A DNA stretch of 42,247 bases from the NCBI GenBank assembly GCA_030684355.1, contig JAUXTN010000059.1, forward strand, positions 1-42,247, given 5' to 3'. Shown one piece after another: positions 1 through 9,497 of the stretch. This DNA comes from Pseudomonadota bacterium (GTDB lineage: Bacteria > Myxococcota_A > UBA796 > SXON01). Numbering within the stretch: position 1 is the stretch's first letter; each line of letters begins with the position of its first letter. The notes below the pieces were generated by a model that was not told the DNA's origin, made no database searches, and saw only the letters and a list, made by a program, of their open reading frames with translations. A program made the position numbers and the translations under genes.

Positions 1-1
1 G

Positions 2-997
2 CCCCCCGCGGCGGGCGCCCCCGTGGAGCCGGACGCCAATGCCGGCATGGCCATGCCCGTGCCCGTCACCCCCCACGCCGCCGCCGCCATCGGCCTCCGC
101 ACCGTCCCCGCCCGCGCGGGCTCCGCCGCGACCCGCCACCGCGCCCCCGCCTCCGCCACGTTCGACCCCTCGCGCACCCGCCGCGTCACCGTCACCGCGG
201 GCGGCCAGCTCCGAGAGGAGCGCGTTCCCCGCGTCGGCGAGGCGGTGCGCGCCGGCCAGGTGCTCGCGCGCGTGTGGCTCCCCGAGGTACGCGCGGCCTT
301 CGAGGAGCTCCAGATCGCCCGCCCCCTCGGCGAGCCCTGGGCCAGCGCCGCGCGGGGGCGGCTCCTCGCGCTGGGCGTGCCCACCGCGGACATCGACGCC
401 GCCGGCGCCACCGTCCCCGACGTGTTCACCGTGCGCGCGCCGGTGTCCGGCATCGTCGTCTCCCGCCCCGCACGCGAGGGCAGCTGGCTCGGCGCCGGCG
501 GGCTCGTCGCCGAGATCGCCGCGACCGACGCGCGCGTGGTCGAGATGGTCACCGTCGCCCCGCCGCCCGTCGGCACCGCCGTGACGCTCACCGACGGCGC
601 GAACACCTGGACCGCCACCGTCTCCGAGGTCCTCCCCACCGCGGGGCCCGCCGGCCGCAGCGTCCGCCTCCTCCCGCAGCGACTCTCCGGAAGCGACATC
701 GGCGTCGGCCGCCCGCTCACGGCGACGTGGAACGGGAGCGAGACCCAGGGCGTCTGGGTCCCCCGCGGCGCGGTTGTCGACACGGGGACCCGGCAGCTCG
801 TCTTCGTCGCCGGCCCGGACGGCTACACGCCGCGGCCCGTCTCGCTCGGCGTCCGCACCGCCGACGAGGTGCAGGTGACCGCCGGCCTCGCCCCCGGCGA
901 GGAGGTCGTCGCCGCCGGCACGTTCCTCTTCGACTCGGAGACGCAGATGCAGGGCGGCGGGCACGCCGGGCACGTCGCGCCCGAGGAGGGCGGCTGA
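2..997 (+). CDS. cusB: RND efflux periplasmic adaptor, CusB/HlyD type (5' end cut off)
   Basis: Periplasmic adaptor (membrane-fusion) subunit of a tripartite heavy-metal efflux pump; it should join the RND pump encoded next door to an outer-membrane channel. The frame is open to the left edge, so the signal peptide and true start are missing; the first in-frame start seen is GTG at 23. Counting from that GTG, the two halves of a lipoyl/barrel-sandwich domain are visible (VGEAVRAGQVLARV at 71-84 and VRAPVSGIVVSR at 137-148), separated by a short helical hairpin, followed by a beta-barrel and a membrane-proximal domain. The C-terminus is Met/His-bearing (QMQGGGHAGH), which would suit Cu(I)/Ag(I). 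The stop is followed directly by the ATG of the pump gene, so the two are one operon. CusB versus CzcB cannot be decided from sequence alone; the copper neighbours favour CusB. Confidence 0.88.
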   Translation, partial: PPAAGAPVEPDANAGMAMPVPVTPHAAAAIGLRTVPARAGSAATRHRAPASATFDPSRTRRVTVTAGGQLREERVPRVGEAVRAGQVLARVWLPEVRAAFEELQIARPLGEPWASAARGRLLALGVPTADIDAAGATVPDVFTVRAPVSGIVVSRPAREGSWLGAGGLVAEIAATDARVVEMVTVAPPPVGTAVTLTDGANTWTATVSEVLPTAGPAGRSVRLLPQRLSGSDIGVGRPLTATWNGSETQGVWVPRGAVVDTGTRQLVFVAGPDGYTPRPVSLGVRTADEVQVTAGLAPGEEVVAAGTFLFDSETQMQGGGHAGHVAPEEGG

Positions 998-3900
998 ATG
1001 CCGTACGTTCCCCCCGCGTCTCCCTCCGGTCGGGCGGAGGACTCTCGCCCCGCCTTCGGCGTCGCCCGCATCATCGACTGGAGCGGCCGGAACCGCTTCC
1101 TCGTGATCCTCGCCTCCCTCCTCGCGACCGCCGCCGGCCTCCTGGCCGCGCTCCGCAGCCCCCTCGACGCCATCCCCGACCTCTCCGATCCCCAGGTCAT
1201 CGTCTTCTCCGAGTGGATGGGCCGCTCGCCACAGCTCGTCGAGGACCAGGTCACCTACCCGCTCGTGACGGGGCTCCAGGCGCTCCCGGGCGTCAAGGCC
1301 GTCCGCGGCTTCACGATGTTCGGCATGTCGTTCACCTACGTGCTGCTCCAGGAGGGCGTGGATCCCTACTGGGCCCGCACGCGCGTGAGCGAGCGGCTCG
1401 ACGTGCTGAAGCCCCGCCTCCCGCCCGACGTGGAGATCTCGCTCGGCCCGGACGCCTCCGCCGTCGGCTGGGTGTACCAGTACGTCCTCGTCGACCGGAG
1501 CGGCCAGCTCTCGGTCGCGGACCTCCGCACGCTGCAGGACTGGACCCTCCGCTTCGCGCTGGAGGGCGTCGACGGCGTCGCCGAGGTCGCGACGTTGGGT
1601 GGCTTCGAGAAGCAGTACCAAGCGGTGCTCGACCCGGAGCGCATGCGGGCCGCGGGCGTCACCGTCAATGAGGTCACCGCCTCGCTCGCGCGCAACAACC
1701 GCGACGTCGGCGGCCGCGTGCTCGAGGAGGCCGGCCGAGAGCTCTACGTGCAGGGGCGCGGGCTCGTGGAGGACCTCGCGGACCTCGACCGTGTCCACGT
1801 CGGGCTCGACGCGCGGGGCACCCCCGTGGCGCTCGGCAGCGTCGCGAGCCTGGAGATCGGCCCCGACATCCGCCGCGGCATCGCGGACCTCGACGGCACG
1901 GGCGAGGCCGTGGGCGGGCTCGTCGTCGCGCGGCAGGGCGAGAACGCGCTCGCCGTCATCGACGCGGTCAAGGCGCGGCTCGCGGAGGTCCCCCTCCCCG
2001 CCGGCGTCGAGATCGTCCCCGTCTACGACCGCTCCGAGCTCATCCGCGGCTCCGTCGCCACGCTCTTCGAGTCCATCGGCGAGGAGGTGCTGATCATCGC
2101 CCTCCTGCTCGGCGTCTTCCTCCTCCACGCGCGCTCGGTACTCGTCCCGATCCTCGTCCTCCCGTGCGCCATCGCCGTCGCGTTCATCCCCATGTATTTC
2201 ATGGGGTTGACCATCAACATCATGTCGCTCGCCGGCATCATCATCGCGATCGGCGACATGGTCGACGCCGTGGTCCTCCTCGTCGAGAACGCCGCCCGCC
2301 GGATCGAGGACCACCCGGACGAGGACCGCACCGAGGTGGTGCTCGCGGCCTCCCGGGAGCTCGGCGGGCCGCTCGTCTCCTCGCTCCTCCTCATCGCGGT
2401 GAGCTTCCTGCCCATCTTCGCGCTCGAGGCGCAGGAGGGGCGGCTGTTCACGCCGCTCGCGTACACCAAGACCTTCGCGATGCTCGCCGCCGCGCTGTTC
2501 ACGCTCACCCTCGCGCCCGCCCTCGCCGTCACGCTCCTGCGCGGGAAGATGCCGCGCGAGGCCGCCAACCCGGTGAACCGCCCGCTCCGGGCCATCTACC
2601 GGCCGGTCGTCGGCCTCGCGACCCGCCACCCCTGGCCCTTCATCGCGGCCGCCGGCATCGCCACCGCGCTCACCGTCCCCGTCTACAGCGGGCTCGGCCG
2701 CGAGTTCATGCCGCCCTTGTACGAGGGCTCGCTCCTCTACATGCCGATCACGGTGCCCGGCATCTCCGCGGAGCAGGCCCGCACGCTCTTGCAGGCCCAG
2801 GATGCCTTCCTGGCGAGCATCCCCGAGGTGGAGCGCGTCCTCGGGAAGTCTGGCCGCGCCGAGACGGCCACGGACCCCGCGCCGCTGTCGATGTTCGAGA
2901 CGATAATCACCCTCCGGCCGCGCGACGAGTGGCGCCCCGGCGTCACGGTGGACGACATCGTCGCCGAGATGGAGGCCGGGATGGACTACCCCGGCGTCCA
3001 GAACGCCTTCACCATGCCGATCAAGGCGCGCGTGGACATGCTCACGACGGGCATCCGCACCCCCGTCGGCGTGAAGGTGCTGGGCGACGACCTCCAGGCC
3101 ATCAACGACGCCGGCGAGCGCATCGAGGCCGCCCTCCGCGAGGTGCCGGGCACGCGCAGCGTCTACGCCGAGCGCCAGCTCGCGGCCGTGTTCGTAGAGG
3201 TGGTGCCCCGCCGCGACGACGTGCTCCGCTACGGCGCCGCCACCGACGACGTGCTCGACGTGGTCGAGATGGGCCTCGGCGGCATGCCCGTGGGGCGCAT
3301 CTTCGACGGACGGGAGCGCTACTCCCTCATCGCGCGCTTCGGACGCGACTTCCGGGCCGACGAGGCCGGCATCCGCAGCCTCCCCGTGTCGACCGCGCTC
3401 GGCGTGGTGCCGCTGGGCGCGCTCGCGGACGTGAACCGGGTCCCCGGCCCCGCGATGCTCGTCGACGAGGGCGGGCGGCTCGCGGGCTACATCTACGTCG
3501 ACCCCGGTCAGCGCGACCTCGGCGGCTACGTGGACGAGGCCCGCGAGGTCGTCGAGCGCCTCGGCCTCGACCCCTCGCTGCAGATCCAGTGGACCGGCCA
3601 GTACGAGTTCCTCGAGCGCGCCCAGGAGCGCCTCGCCTTGATGGTCCCCATCACGGTCGTGCTCGTGTTCCTGCTGGTCTACCTCTCCTTCCGCACCGTC
3701 GGGGAGACCAGCATCGTGCTCTTGACCCTGCCGTTCTCCGTGCTCGGCAGCATCTGGTTCCTCGCGGCGGCCGGCTACGATCTCTCGATCGCCTCCTGGG
3801 TCGCGATGATCGCGCTCATCGGGGTCGGCGCCGAGGTCGGGATGGTCCTCGCGGTGTACCTCGACCTGGGCGTGAAACGGGCGCTCGAGCGCGGGGAGAC

Positions 3901-4195
3901 CCTCACGCCGGCGCGCCTCGCCGAGGTCGCCGCGGACAGCGCCGCCGGCCGCATGCGCGGCATGGTCCTCGCCATCGCGATGAACCTCTTCGGGCTGCTC
4001 CCCGTGCTCTTCAGCCGGGGCGTCGGCTCCGACATGGCGCGGCGCATGGCCGGGCCGATGTTCGGCGGCCTCGTCACGCTCACGTTCATGACCGCGTTCG
4101 TGCTGCCCGCGATGTGGGTGCTCTGGCGCACGCGGCAGCTCAGGAAAGGCACGCTCGCGGCCTCGTTGGCGGTGTCGAAGGCGCAAGAAGCATGA
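998..4195 (+). CDS. cusA: Heavy-metal efflux RND permease, CusA/CzcA family
   Basis: Proton-driven inner-membrane pump of a metal-exporting RND system. Its 1,065 aa is the normal family length. It shows the duplicated RND plan: TM1 near residues 30-50, a large periplasmic loop, a TM cluster from about 360, a second periplasmic loop, and a TM cluster from about 880. TM4 carries GDMVDAVVLLVEN with the proton-relay Asp at about 423, and the second half has the family segments TMPIKARVDMLTTGI and GQYEFLERAQ. The ATG directly abuts the TGA of the adaptor gene, implying translational coupling. The substrate (Cu/Ag or Zn/Co/Cd) is inferred as copper from the downstream copper ATPase. No outer-membrane TolC-like gene lies in the window; it may be upstream. 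Confidence 0.93.
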   Translation: MPYVPPASPSGRAEDSRPAFGVARIIDWSGRNRFLVILASLLATAAGLLAALRSPLDAIPDLSDPQVIVFSEWMGRSPQLVEDQVTYPLVTGLQALPGVKAVRGFTMFGMSFTYVLLQEGVDPYWARTRVSERLDVLKPRLPPDVEISLGPDASAVGWVYQYVLVDRSGQLSVADLRTLQDWTLRFALEGVDGVAEVATLGGFEKQYQAVLDPERMRAAGVTVNEVTASLARNNRDVGGRVLEEAGRELYVQGRGLVEDLADLDRVHVGLDARGTPVALGSVASLEIGPDIRRGIADLDGTGEAVGGLVVARQGENALAVIDAVKARLAEVPLPAGVEIVPVYDRSELIRGSVATLFESIGEEVLIIALLLGVFLLHARSVLVPILVLPCAIAVAFIPMYFMGLTINIMSLAGIIIAIGDMVDAVVLLVENAARRIEDHPDEDRTEVVLAASRELGGPLVSSLLLIAVSFLPIFALEAQEGRLFTPLAYTKTFAMLAAALFTLTLAPALAVTLLRGKMPREAANPVNRPLRAIYRPVVGLATRHPWPFIAAAGIATALTVPVYSGLGREFMPPLYEGSLLYMPITVPGISAEQARTLLQAQDAFLASIPEVERVLGKSGRAETATDPAPLSMFETIITLRPRDEWRPGVTVDDIVAEMEAGMDYPGVQNAFTMPIKARVDMLTTGIRTPVGVKVLGDDLQAINDAGERIEAALREVPGTRSVYAERQLAAVFVEVVPRRDDVLRYGAATDDVLDVVEMGLGGMPVGRIFDGRERYSLIARFGRDFRADEAGIRSLPVSTALGVVPLGALADVNRVPGPAMLVDEGGRLAGYIYVDPGQRDLGGYVDEAREVVERLGLDPSLQIQWTGQYEFLERAQERLALMVPITVVLVFLLVYLSFRTVGETSIVLLTLPFSVLGSIWFLAAAGYDLSIASWVAMIALIGVGAEVGMVLAVYLDLGVKRALERGETLTPARLAEVAADSAAGRMRGMVLAIAMNLFGLLPVLFSRGVGSDMARRMAGPMFGGLVTLTFMTAFVLPAMWVLWRTRQLRKGTLAASLAVSKAQEA

Positions 4196-4413
4196 TGGAT
4201 GCTTCGTCAACCGAACTCGACAGGAAGGCGCGTAACGATGTGTAACCATCAGTTGCGTCGATGACGATTCGTCTATTTCGGAGAACAGGCATGCCCTCAC
4301 GGACACGATCGCAAGGATGAACCAGTGGAGTAGCCCCATGAGCCAGCGCCGACGTCCAAACGACGCAACCGCGCCCCATTCGTTACAGCGACGAGGCAAC
4401 CCACGGAACATCC

Positions 4414-5073
4414 ATGCCGACCGCTCCTGTCATCGCCTTGAGCCTCCTGTTCGCCGCGTGCGAAGGCACCTCTGCCGGCCCGGCGGCCGAACCCGCTCAC
4501 CCCATGGTGCACAACGCGACGCCGAACGTGACGCCCGAGGCGCCGGGACCCGAAACGGCGTCGTCCGACCGGATGTTCCTCGACATGATGGTGCCGCACC
4601 ACCAGGGCGCGGTGGACATGGCCCGGATCGCCCTCGAGCGCGCCGAGCACCCTGAGCTCAAGGCCCTCGCCGAGAGCATCATCACCAGCCAGGAGGCCGA
4701 GATCGCGACGATGACGGCGTGGCGCAAGGCCTGGTTCGGTAGCGACGCTGCACCGGCGATGGGCGCAGGGATGGAGCACTCCGGCATGTCCGGCCACTCC
4801 GGCATGTCCGGAATGATGGACATGTCCAAGTCGATCGAGGCGCTGAAGACCGCCGAACCGTTCGACCTCGCGTTCATCGACGCGATGATCCCGCACCACG
4901 AGGGCGCGGTTCACATGGCCGGCATGGCGCGCGGCAAGACCGAACGCGCGGAGATCAAGGACCTCGCCGCCAGCATCACCGTCGCCCAGCAGAAGGAGAT
5001 CCTCCAGTTGCAGGAGTGGCGCAAGGCTTGGTTCCCGACGGCGCAGGCGGCCGCCCCGGGGATGGCGCACTGA
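4414..5073 (+). CDS. DUF305 lipoprotein with two ferritin-like repeats and a Met/His linker
   Basis: A 219-aa exported protein of the DUF305 family, which is often found with copper-resistance genes; its biochemical role is unknown. The N-terminus is a short lipoprotein signal (LSLLFAAC). Two copies of the domain are visible, each with the signature M(V/I)PHH(Q/E)GAV(D/H)MA (about residues 53-65 and 154-166) and each ending in EWRKAWF or AWRKAWF. The linker between them (about 108-130) is rich in Met and His with repeated HSGMSG units, a plausible soft-metal ligand patch. It sits between the RND pump and the copper P-type ATPase, same strand, 218 bp after the pump, which supports periplasmic copper binding or handling. 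The start was chosen because it gives a lipobox; the SD is weak. Confidence 0.88.
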   Translation: MPTAPVIALSLLFAACEGTSAGPAAEPAHPMVHNATPNVTPEAPGPETASSDRMFLDMMVPHHQGAVDMARIALERAEHPELKALAESIITSQEAEIATMTAWRKAWFGSDAAPAMGAGMEHSGMSGHSGMSGMMDMSKSIEALKTAEPFDLAFIDAMIPHHEGAVHMAGMARGKTERAEIKDLAASITVAQQKEILQLQEWRKAWFPTAQAAAPGMAH

Positions 5074-5138
5074 CCTCGATGCGCCACCCCAACGGCACGG
5101 CGCGTGCATACCGATAATCGTTCCGCCAAAGGCCCCGA

Positions 5139-7523
5139 ATGACCGCTCCCACTCGCCTTCCTGCCGCGCTCGTGCGGGATCCTGTCTGCGGTATGCAGGT
5201 TGATCCTACCCGCGCCGCCGCGACCGCCGAGTACGGCGGCACCACATGGCACTTCTGCAGCGCGCGCTGCCACGAGAAGTTCGTCGCCGAGCCCGCGCGC
5301 TACGCCCAGACGCCGCCCGCCCGGCACGAGGCACACACCGCAGCGCCCCCAAGCCCGTCGGGCTCCCGCAAATGGACCTGCCCGATGCACCCGCAGATCG
5401 TCCGCGACGGCCCCGGGTCGTGCCCGATCTGCGGCATGGCGCTCGAACCCATGGAGGTGACGGCCGAGGAGACGGGCCCCTCGCGGGAGCTCGTGGACAT
5501 GCAGCGTCGCTTCGTCGGGAGCGCGATCCTGACCGTCCCGGTCCTGCTCCTCGTGATGTCCGAGATGCTCCCCGGGCAGCCCGTCCAGCGGCTCCTTCCC
5601 GCCCAGCTCGATGCTTGGATCCAACTTGCCTTGGCAACCCCCGTCGTCCTCTGGGGCGGCTGGCCCTTCTTCGTGCGCGGCGCGGCGTCGGTGAAGAACC
5701 GCTCGCCCAACATGTTCACGCTCATCGCGCTCGGGATCGGGGTGGCGTGGGGCTACAGCGTCTTCGCCACGTTGTTCCCCGGCGCGCTCCCCGAAGCCTT
5801 CCGGGGCCACCACGGGCGGGTGCCGCTCTACTTCGAAGCCGCCGCGGTCATCACCACGCTCGTGCTCGTCGGGCAGGTGTTGGAGCTCCGCGCGCGCAGC
5901 CAGACGAGCGACGCCATCAAGAAGCTCCTCTCGCTGGCCCCGCCGAGCGCCCGCATCGTCCGCGACGACGGGCGTGAGGAGGACGTGCCCGTCGAGCAGG
6001 TCCAGGCCGGCGACAAGCTCCGCGTGCGCCCCGGCGAGAAGGTCCCCGTCGACGGCACCGTGCTCGAGGGCGAGAGCCACGTCGACGAGTCGATGGTCAC
6101 CGGCGAGCCGCTACCGGTGGCGAAGGGCACGGGCGATCGGGTCATCGGCGCCACCGTGAACACCGCCGGCGGCTTCCTCATGCGCGCCGAGCGGGTCGGC
6201 CGCGACACCCTCCTCGCGCAGATCGTCCGCATGGTGGGCGAGGCCCAACGCACCCGCGCGCCCATCCAGCGCCTCGCGGACACCGTCTCCGCGTGGTTCG
6301 TGCCGCTGGTCATGCTCGTCGCCCTCGCGACGTTCATCGTCTGGGCGCTGATCGGCCCCGAGCCGCGCTTCTCGTACGCGCTCCTCAACGCCGTCGCCGT
6401 CCTGATCATCGCGTGTCCGTGCGCGCTCGGCCTCGCGACGCCGATGGCCATCATGGTCGGCACCGGGCGCGGGGCGACCGCGGGCGTGCTCGTCCGCGAC
6501 GCCGAGGCGCTCGAGACCCTCGAGAAGGTCGACACCCTCGTCATCGACAAGACGGGCACGCTCACCGAGGGGAAGCCGACGCTCGGTGCAGTCGAAGTGG
6601 TTTCATGGGGCGGGGGGCAAGCCCCCCGCAACGCCCCCCACAACCCGGTGGACGCGGACACCCTCCTCCGTCTCGTGGCCAGCGTCGAGCGCGGCAGCGA
6701 GCACCCCCTGGCCACCGCGATCGTGAAGGGCGCCGAGGCCCGCGGCCTCGCCCTGGCGCCGACGCAGGGCTTCAAGTCGCTCACCGGGCGCGGCGTCGAG
6801 GGCCAGGTGGACGGGCGCACCGTGCTCGTCGGCAACGCGCGCTTGATGGAGGAGCGCGGGATCGACGCCACCGCGCTCGTCACGCGTGCCGAGGCGCTCC
6901 GCGCGGAGGGCCAGATCGCCATGCTCGTCGCCGTCGACGGGCAGCCCGCCGGCGTCGTGGCGGTCACCGACCCGATCAAGGAGTCCACCCCCGACACCAT
7001 CCGGATGCTCCGCGAGGAGGGGCTCCGCATCGTCATGCTCACCGGCGACAGCCGCACCACCGCCAATGCGGTCGCGCTCAAGCTCGGCATCGAGGAGGTC
7101 GAAGCCGAGGTGCTCCCCGACCAGAAGGCCGAGGTGATCCGCCGCTTGAAGGCCCAGGGCCGCGTCGTGGCGATGGCGGGAGACGGCATCAACGACGCCC
7201 CCGCGCTCGCGTCCGCGGACGTCGGCATCGCGATGGGAACGGGCACGGACGTGGCGATGGAGAGCGCCGGTGTCACCCTGGTGAAGGGAGACTTGCGTGG
7301 CATCGTCCGCGCCCGCCGCCTCTCGCGCGCGACGATGCGCGGCATCCGCCAGAACCTCGTGTTCGCGTTCGGCTACAACGCGCTCGGCGTGCCGCTCGCG
7401 GCGGGGGTGCTCTTCCCGTTCTTCGGCTGGCTCCTCTCCCCGATGATCGCCAGCGCGGCCATGAGCCTAAGCTCGGTGTCGGTCATCGGGAACTCGCTAC
7501 GGTTGCGGCGGGCGGAGCTCTGA
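5139..7523 (+). CDS. copA: Copper-translocating P1B-type ATPase with YHS and HMBD domains
   Basis: ATP-driven copper exporter of the inner membrane, 794 aa. Instead of ferredoxin-like HMA domains, the N-terminus has a YHS domain ([21 protein letters not shown]; about residues 10-46) and a heavy-metal-binding domain (WTCPMHPQI...[10 protein letters not shown]; about 79-105). The catalytic set is complete: TGEP actuator loop, CPC metal site (Cys426-Pro-Cys428), DKTGT with phosphorylated Asp470, SEHPLA in the N-domain, and GDGINDAP (Asp682). Residues about 489-504 ([16 protein letters not shown]) look like an in-frame insertion encoded by a GC-palindrome repeat that recurs at 18,979. The gene ends the copper block; the next genes are on the other strand. 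No CueR/CopY-type regulator is visible. Confidence 0.95.
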   Translation: MTAPTRLPAALVRDPVCGMQVDPTRAAATAEYGGTTWHFCSARCHEKFVAEPARYAQTPPARHEAHTAAPPSPSGSRKWTCPMHPQIVRDGPGSCPICGMALEPMEVTAEETGPSRELVDMQRRFVGSAILTVPVLLLVMSEMLPGQPVQRLLPAQLDAWIQLALATPVVLWGGWPFFVRGAASVKNRSPNMFTLIALGIGVAWGYSVFATLFPGALPEAFRGHHGRVPLYFEAAAVITTLVLVGQVLELRARSQTSDAIKKLLSLAPPSARIVRDDGREEDVPVEQVQAGDKLRVRPGEKVPVDGTVLEGESHVDESMVTGEPLPVAKGTGDRVIGATVNTAGGFLMRAERVGRDTLLAQIVRMVGEAQRTRAPIQRLADTVSAWFVPLVMLVALATFIVWALIGPEPRFSYALLNAVAVLIIACPCALGLATPMAIMVGTGRGATAGVLVRDAEALETLEKVDTLVIDKTGTLTEGKPTLGAVEVVSWGGGQAPRNAPHNPVDADTLLRLVASVERGSEHPLATAIVKGAEARGLALAPTQGFKSLTGRGVEGQVDGRTVLVGNARLMEERGIDATALVTRAEALRAEGQIAMLVAVDGQPAGVVAVTDPIKESTPDTIRMLREEGLRIVMLTGDSRTTANAVALKLGIEEVEAEVLPDQKAEVIRRLKAQGRVVAMAGDGINDAPALASADVGIAMGTGTDVAMESAGVTLVKGDLRGIVRARRLSRATMRGIRQNLVFAFGYNALGVPLAAGVLFPFFGWLLSPMIASAAMSLSSVSVIGNSLRLRRAEL
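6606..6651. repeat. GC-palindrome interspersed repeat, copy 1, inside copA
   Basis: A G-run followed by C-runs (tggggcggggggcaagcccc and onward) can fold as a hairpin. It is followed by gcaacgcccccc and an aacccgg tail. About 45 bp of it matches the sequence at 18,979-19,022 with few differences. Here it is in frame within the ATPase N-domain and encodes Gly/Pro/Asn-rich residues, with no stop codon. Confidence 0.7.
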
Positions 7524-7542
7524 CACTGGCCGCCACCGGCGC

Positions 7543-7857
7543 TCACCCGTGCTTGCGGAGCCGGCGCAGGTACACCACCAGCGCGTCGAGGTCCTCCCGC
7601 GGGATCTGCTGCTCGTCGAAGCCGGGCATGACGCCGAACCCCGTGCGCACCTGCGCGCGGATCATGAAGCCGGGGAGCGGCTTGTCGTTCAACGAGAAGC
7701 CGAGCCCGCCCTCGCCGAACGGATGGCAGGAATGGCAATTCTGCATGAACACCCGCTCGCCACGCGCGGCCTCGTCGTCCAAGACGAGCGGGCCGGCGAT
7801 GGGCTCGGTGCGGCGGGCCGAGCACCCGAGGAGGAGCAGGAGCGCGGCCCACCTCAT
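7543..7857 (-). CDS. Small c-type cytochrome lipoprotein
   Basis: A 104-aa monohaem cytochrome c. The N-terminus has a hydrophobic run ending in a lipobox (LLLLLGC), so it is probably anchored to a membrane facing the periplasm. The haem site is CHSCH (about residues 41-45) and a likely axial Met lies in GVMPGF. The start ATG at 7857 overlaps the stop of the upstream dehydrogenase gene by four bases (ATGA), indicating translational coupling. It most likely accepts electrons from that dehydrogenase. It is convergent with copA (19 bp between stops). The family is clear; the redox partner is inferred from the overlap. Confidence 0.87.
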   Translation of the reverse strand: MRWAALLLLLGCSARRTEPIAGPLVLDDEAARGERVFMQNCHSCHPFGEGGLGFSLNDKPLPGFMIRAQVRTGFGVMPGFDEQQIPREDLDALVVYLRRLRKHG

Positions 7858-9260
7858 CCTTCCCTCCAGACGCGCCAGAGCACGCCGGTGCCGGGCCGGG
7901 GCTGGGCGCCCTGCCGGAGCGTGGTCATGACGCCGAAATCGACGATGTACAAGGAGGTCCCGGCCGGATCGAACCGAACGGCCACCGGCCGCTCGAGGCC
8001 GCCCGTGCCCAGGAGCGACGCGGGCCCACGCGTCTTGCCGGAATTGGTGGCGAACTCGTGGATGACACCGGTGGCCACGTCCACGCGGACGACGTTGTAG
8101 CCGACGGGGTGGAGCACCTTGCCGACGTTGGGCGCCATGTCGCCGAACACCGCGACGAAGGCCTCGCCCACGTGCCCGAACTGCTCGTTTCGGGCGAAGT
8201 CGAGGCCGTCCGCGCTCGAGTGCACCCCGAAGGTGGCGGCCGGCTTGGGTGGCGTGTCCGGGGGTTCCGCGAGCAGCGGCCGCGGCGGCTTCTTGCCCGG
8301 GGGGTCGAAGCGCTGCCCGAGCGCCTGCCCGCCCGCGTAGTCGGGCCATCCGTACCAACGCCCGGGCTCGACGCGCCACAACCAATCCCCGTTGCCCCAG
8401 ACGGGGCGGCTCCCGCGCACGTCGTACCCGTTGTCGGAGACGTAGAGCGTGCCGTCCGGCGTGAAGGCGAGGCCGAAGGGGTTGCGGAAGCCCCAGGCAA
8501 CCATCTCCAGGCCCCCGCCCTCGAGCGGGACCTTCATCACCGCGCCGCTGCACGGCACCCGGCCCGCGATCACCTGGCCCGCCTCGGTCGGCGTCCCGAA
8601 CGGGACATAGGCGCCGGTGGTGGACTTCTTCCCGTCGGGCGCGCGGCTCTCGAAGTTCTGCCCGGCCAGCACCACGTCCTCGCAGGGCGTGTCGTGGAAG
8701 TCGGGGTGGCGCTCCAACCACCCGAAGCCCCGATTGTCCTCCCCCACGACCGCCGAGTTGGTGGCGGTTCCCTGGCCGAAGTAGAGCCAACCGTCCGGAC
8801 CGATGGCGGGCCCGTTGGTGTGGTGGTCGCCCAGGCCGGGGAGCCCCTCGACGAGCGGCTCGATGGGGCCGTTCGGGCGCGCGCGCACGATCCGCCCGCC
8901 GTCGATCTGCCCGCCCTCGGCGATGTAGAAGGCGCCCTCGTGCCACACGGCGCCCGTCCACGGCGGATTCTCGCCCGAGACCACCGGTCGGAGCCCCCCG
9001 CCTGGCAGCACCTCGAGGATGCGCGGCGTGGTGAACACCTCTCCGTAGGCGTACCCCGCCTCGACGACGTAGATGCCACCGGCGTCGTCGAAGGTGACCG
9101 CGGTCGGGAACGTGAGCCCCGTGGCCACGACCTCGATCCGGTAGCCCTCCGGCAGGGCGACATCGGCCGCGGCGGCCGTGCGGGGCGCGACGTCGCGCAC
9201 CTCTCCCCCGCCGTTCGACGGGCGGAGGGCGAAACAGCCGGCCAGCAGGAGCAGCAGCAT
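7854..9260 (-). CDS. PQQ-dependent sugar/sorbosone dehydrogenase-like beta-propeller
   Basis: A 468-aa secreted lipoprotein (MLLLLLAGC) of the soluble glucose/L-sorbosone dehydrogenase beta-propeller superfamily. It opens with LPEGYRIEVVATGLTFPTAV and has repeated blades of the type FDDAGGIYVVEAGY, IGPDGWLYFGQG, FTPDGTLYVSDNG and FDPAGTSLYIVDFG, plus the conserved WGFRNPFGLAF segment. Members use PQQ or are of unknown substrate; the substrate here is not determinable. The start was chosen at the ATG that gives a signal peptide; longer upstream readings are GC-rich open frame only. It is coupled by a 4-bp overlap to the downstream cytochrome c, which fits a periplasmic dehydrogenase passing electrons to a cytochrome. 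No PQQ synthesis genes are in the window. Confidence 0.83.
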   Translation of the reverse strand: MLLLLLAGCFALRPSNGGGEVRDVAPRTAAAADVALPEGYRIEVVATGLTFPTAVTFDDAGGIYVVEAGYAYGEVFTTPRILEVLPGGGLRPVVSGENPPWTGAVWHEGAFYIAEGGQIDGGRIVRARPNGPIEPLVEGLPGLGDHHTNGPAIGPDGWLYFGQGTATNSAVVGEDNRGFGWLERHPDFHDTPCEDVVLAGQNFESRAPDGKKSTTGAYVPFGTPTEAGQVIAGRVPCSGAVMKVPLEGGGLEMVAWGFRNPFGLAFTPDGTLYVSDNGYDVRGSRPVWGNGDWLWRVEPGRWYGWPDYAGGQALGQRFDPPGKKPPRPLLAEPPDTPPKPAATFGVHSSADGLDFARNEQFGHVGEAFVAVFGDMAPNVGKVLHPVGYNVVRVDVATGVIHEFATNSGKTRGPASLLGTGGLERPVAVRFDPAGTSLYIVDFGVMTTLRQGAQPRPGTGVLWRVWREG

Positions 9261-9497
9261 GGTCTCTCGGGGAGGGTGGTGGATATGCACCCTTCCTTCC
9301 GGTACAACTGGGCCTGCCGAGGCCTCGTCGACGGGGCGGGCTGGCGGCGTAATACGACGTGCCTGCCCCTCGACCGGGGTAGGTTCCCGACGAGGCCACC
9401 GTGGGCCCCTCGGGACGGCGTGAGTCGATTCACCGCCCAGCGTCGTGCCGATCCATCTCCCGCGACGCGCCGACCGGCACCACGACAGCGAGCGTAC

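Noticed and set aside
2164..4245. A 693-codon plus-strand frame overlapping the RND pump
   Set aside because: Arg/His/Pro-rich out-of-frame translation of the real pump gene; no start signal or motif.
4317..4655. 112-codon plus frame before the DUF305 gene
   Set aside because: Out-of-frame with the DUF305 lipoprotein, Arg/His-rich, no recognised domain.
8058..9497. Upstream extension of the zinc-ribbon protein frame
   Set aside because: It is antisense to the beta-propeller dehydrogenase, whose blades are clear; the real start is at 9498.
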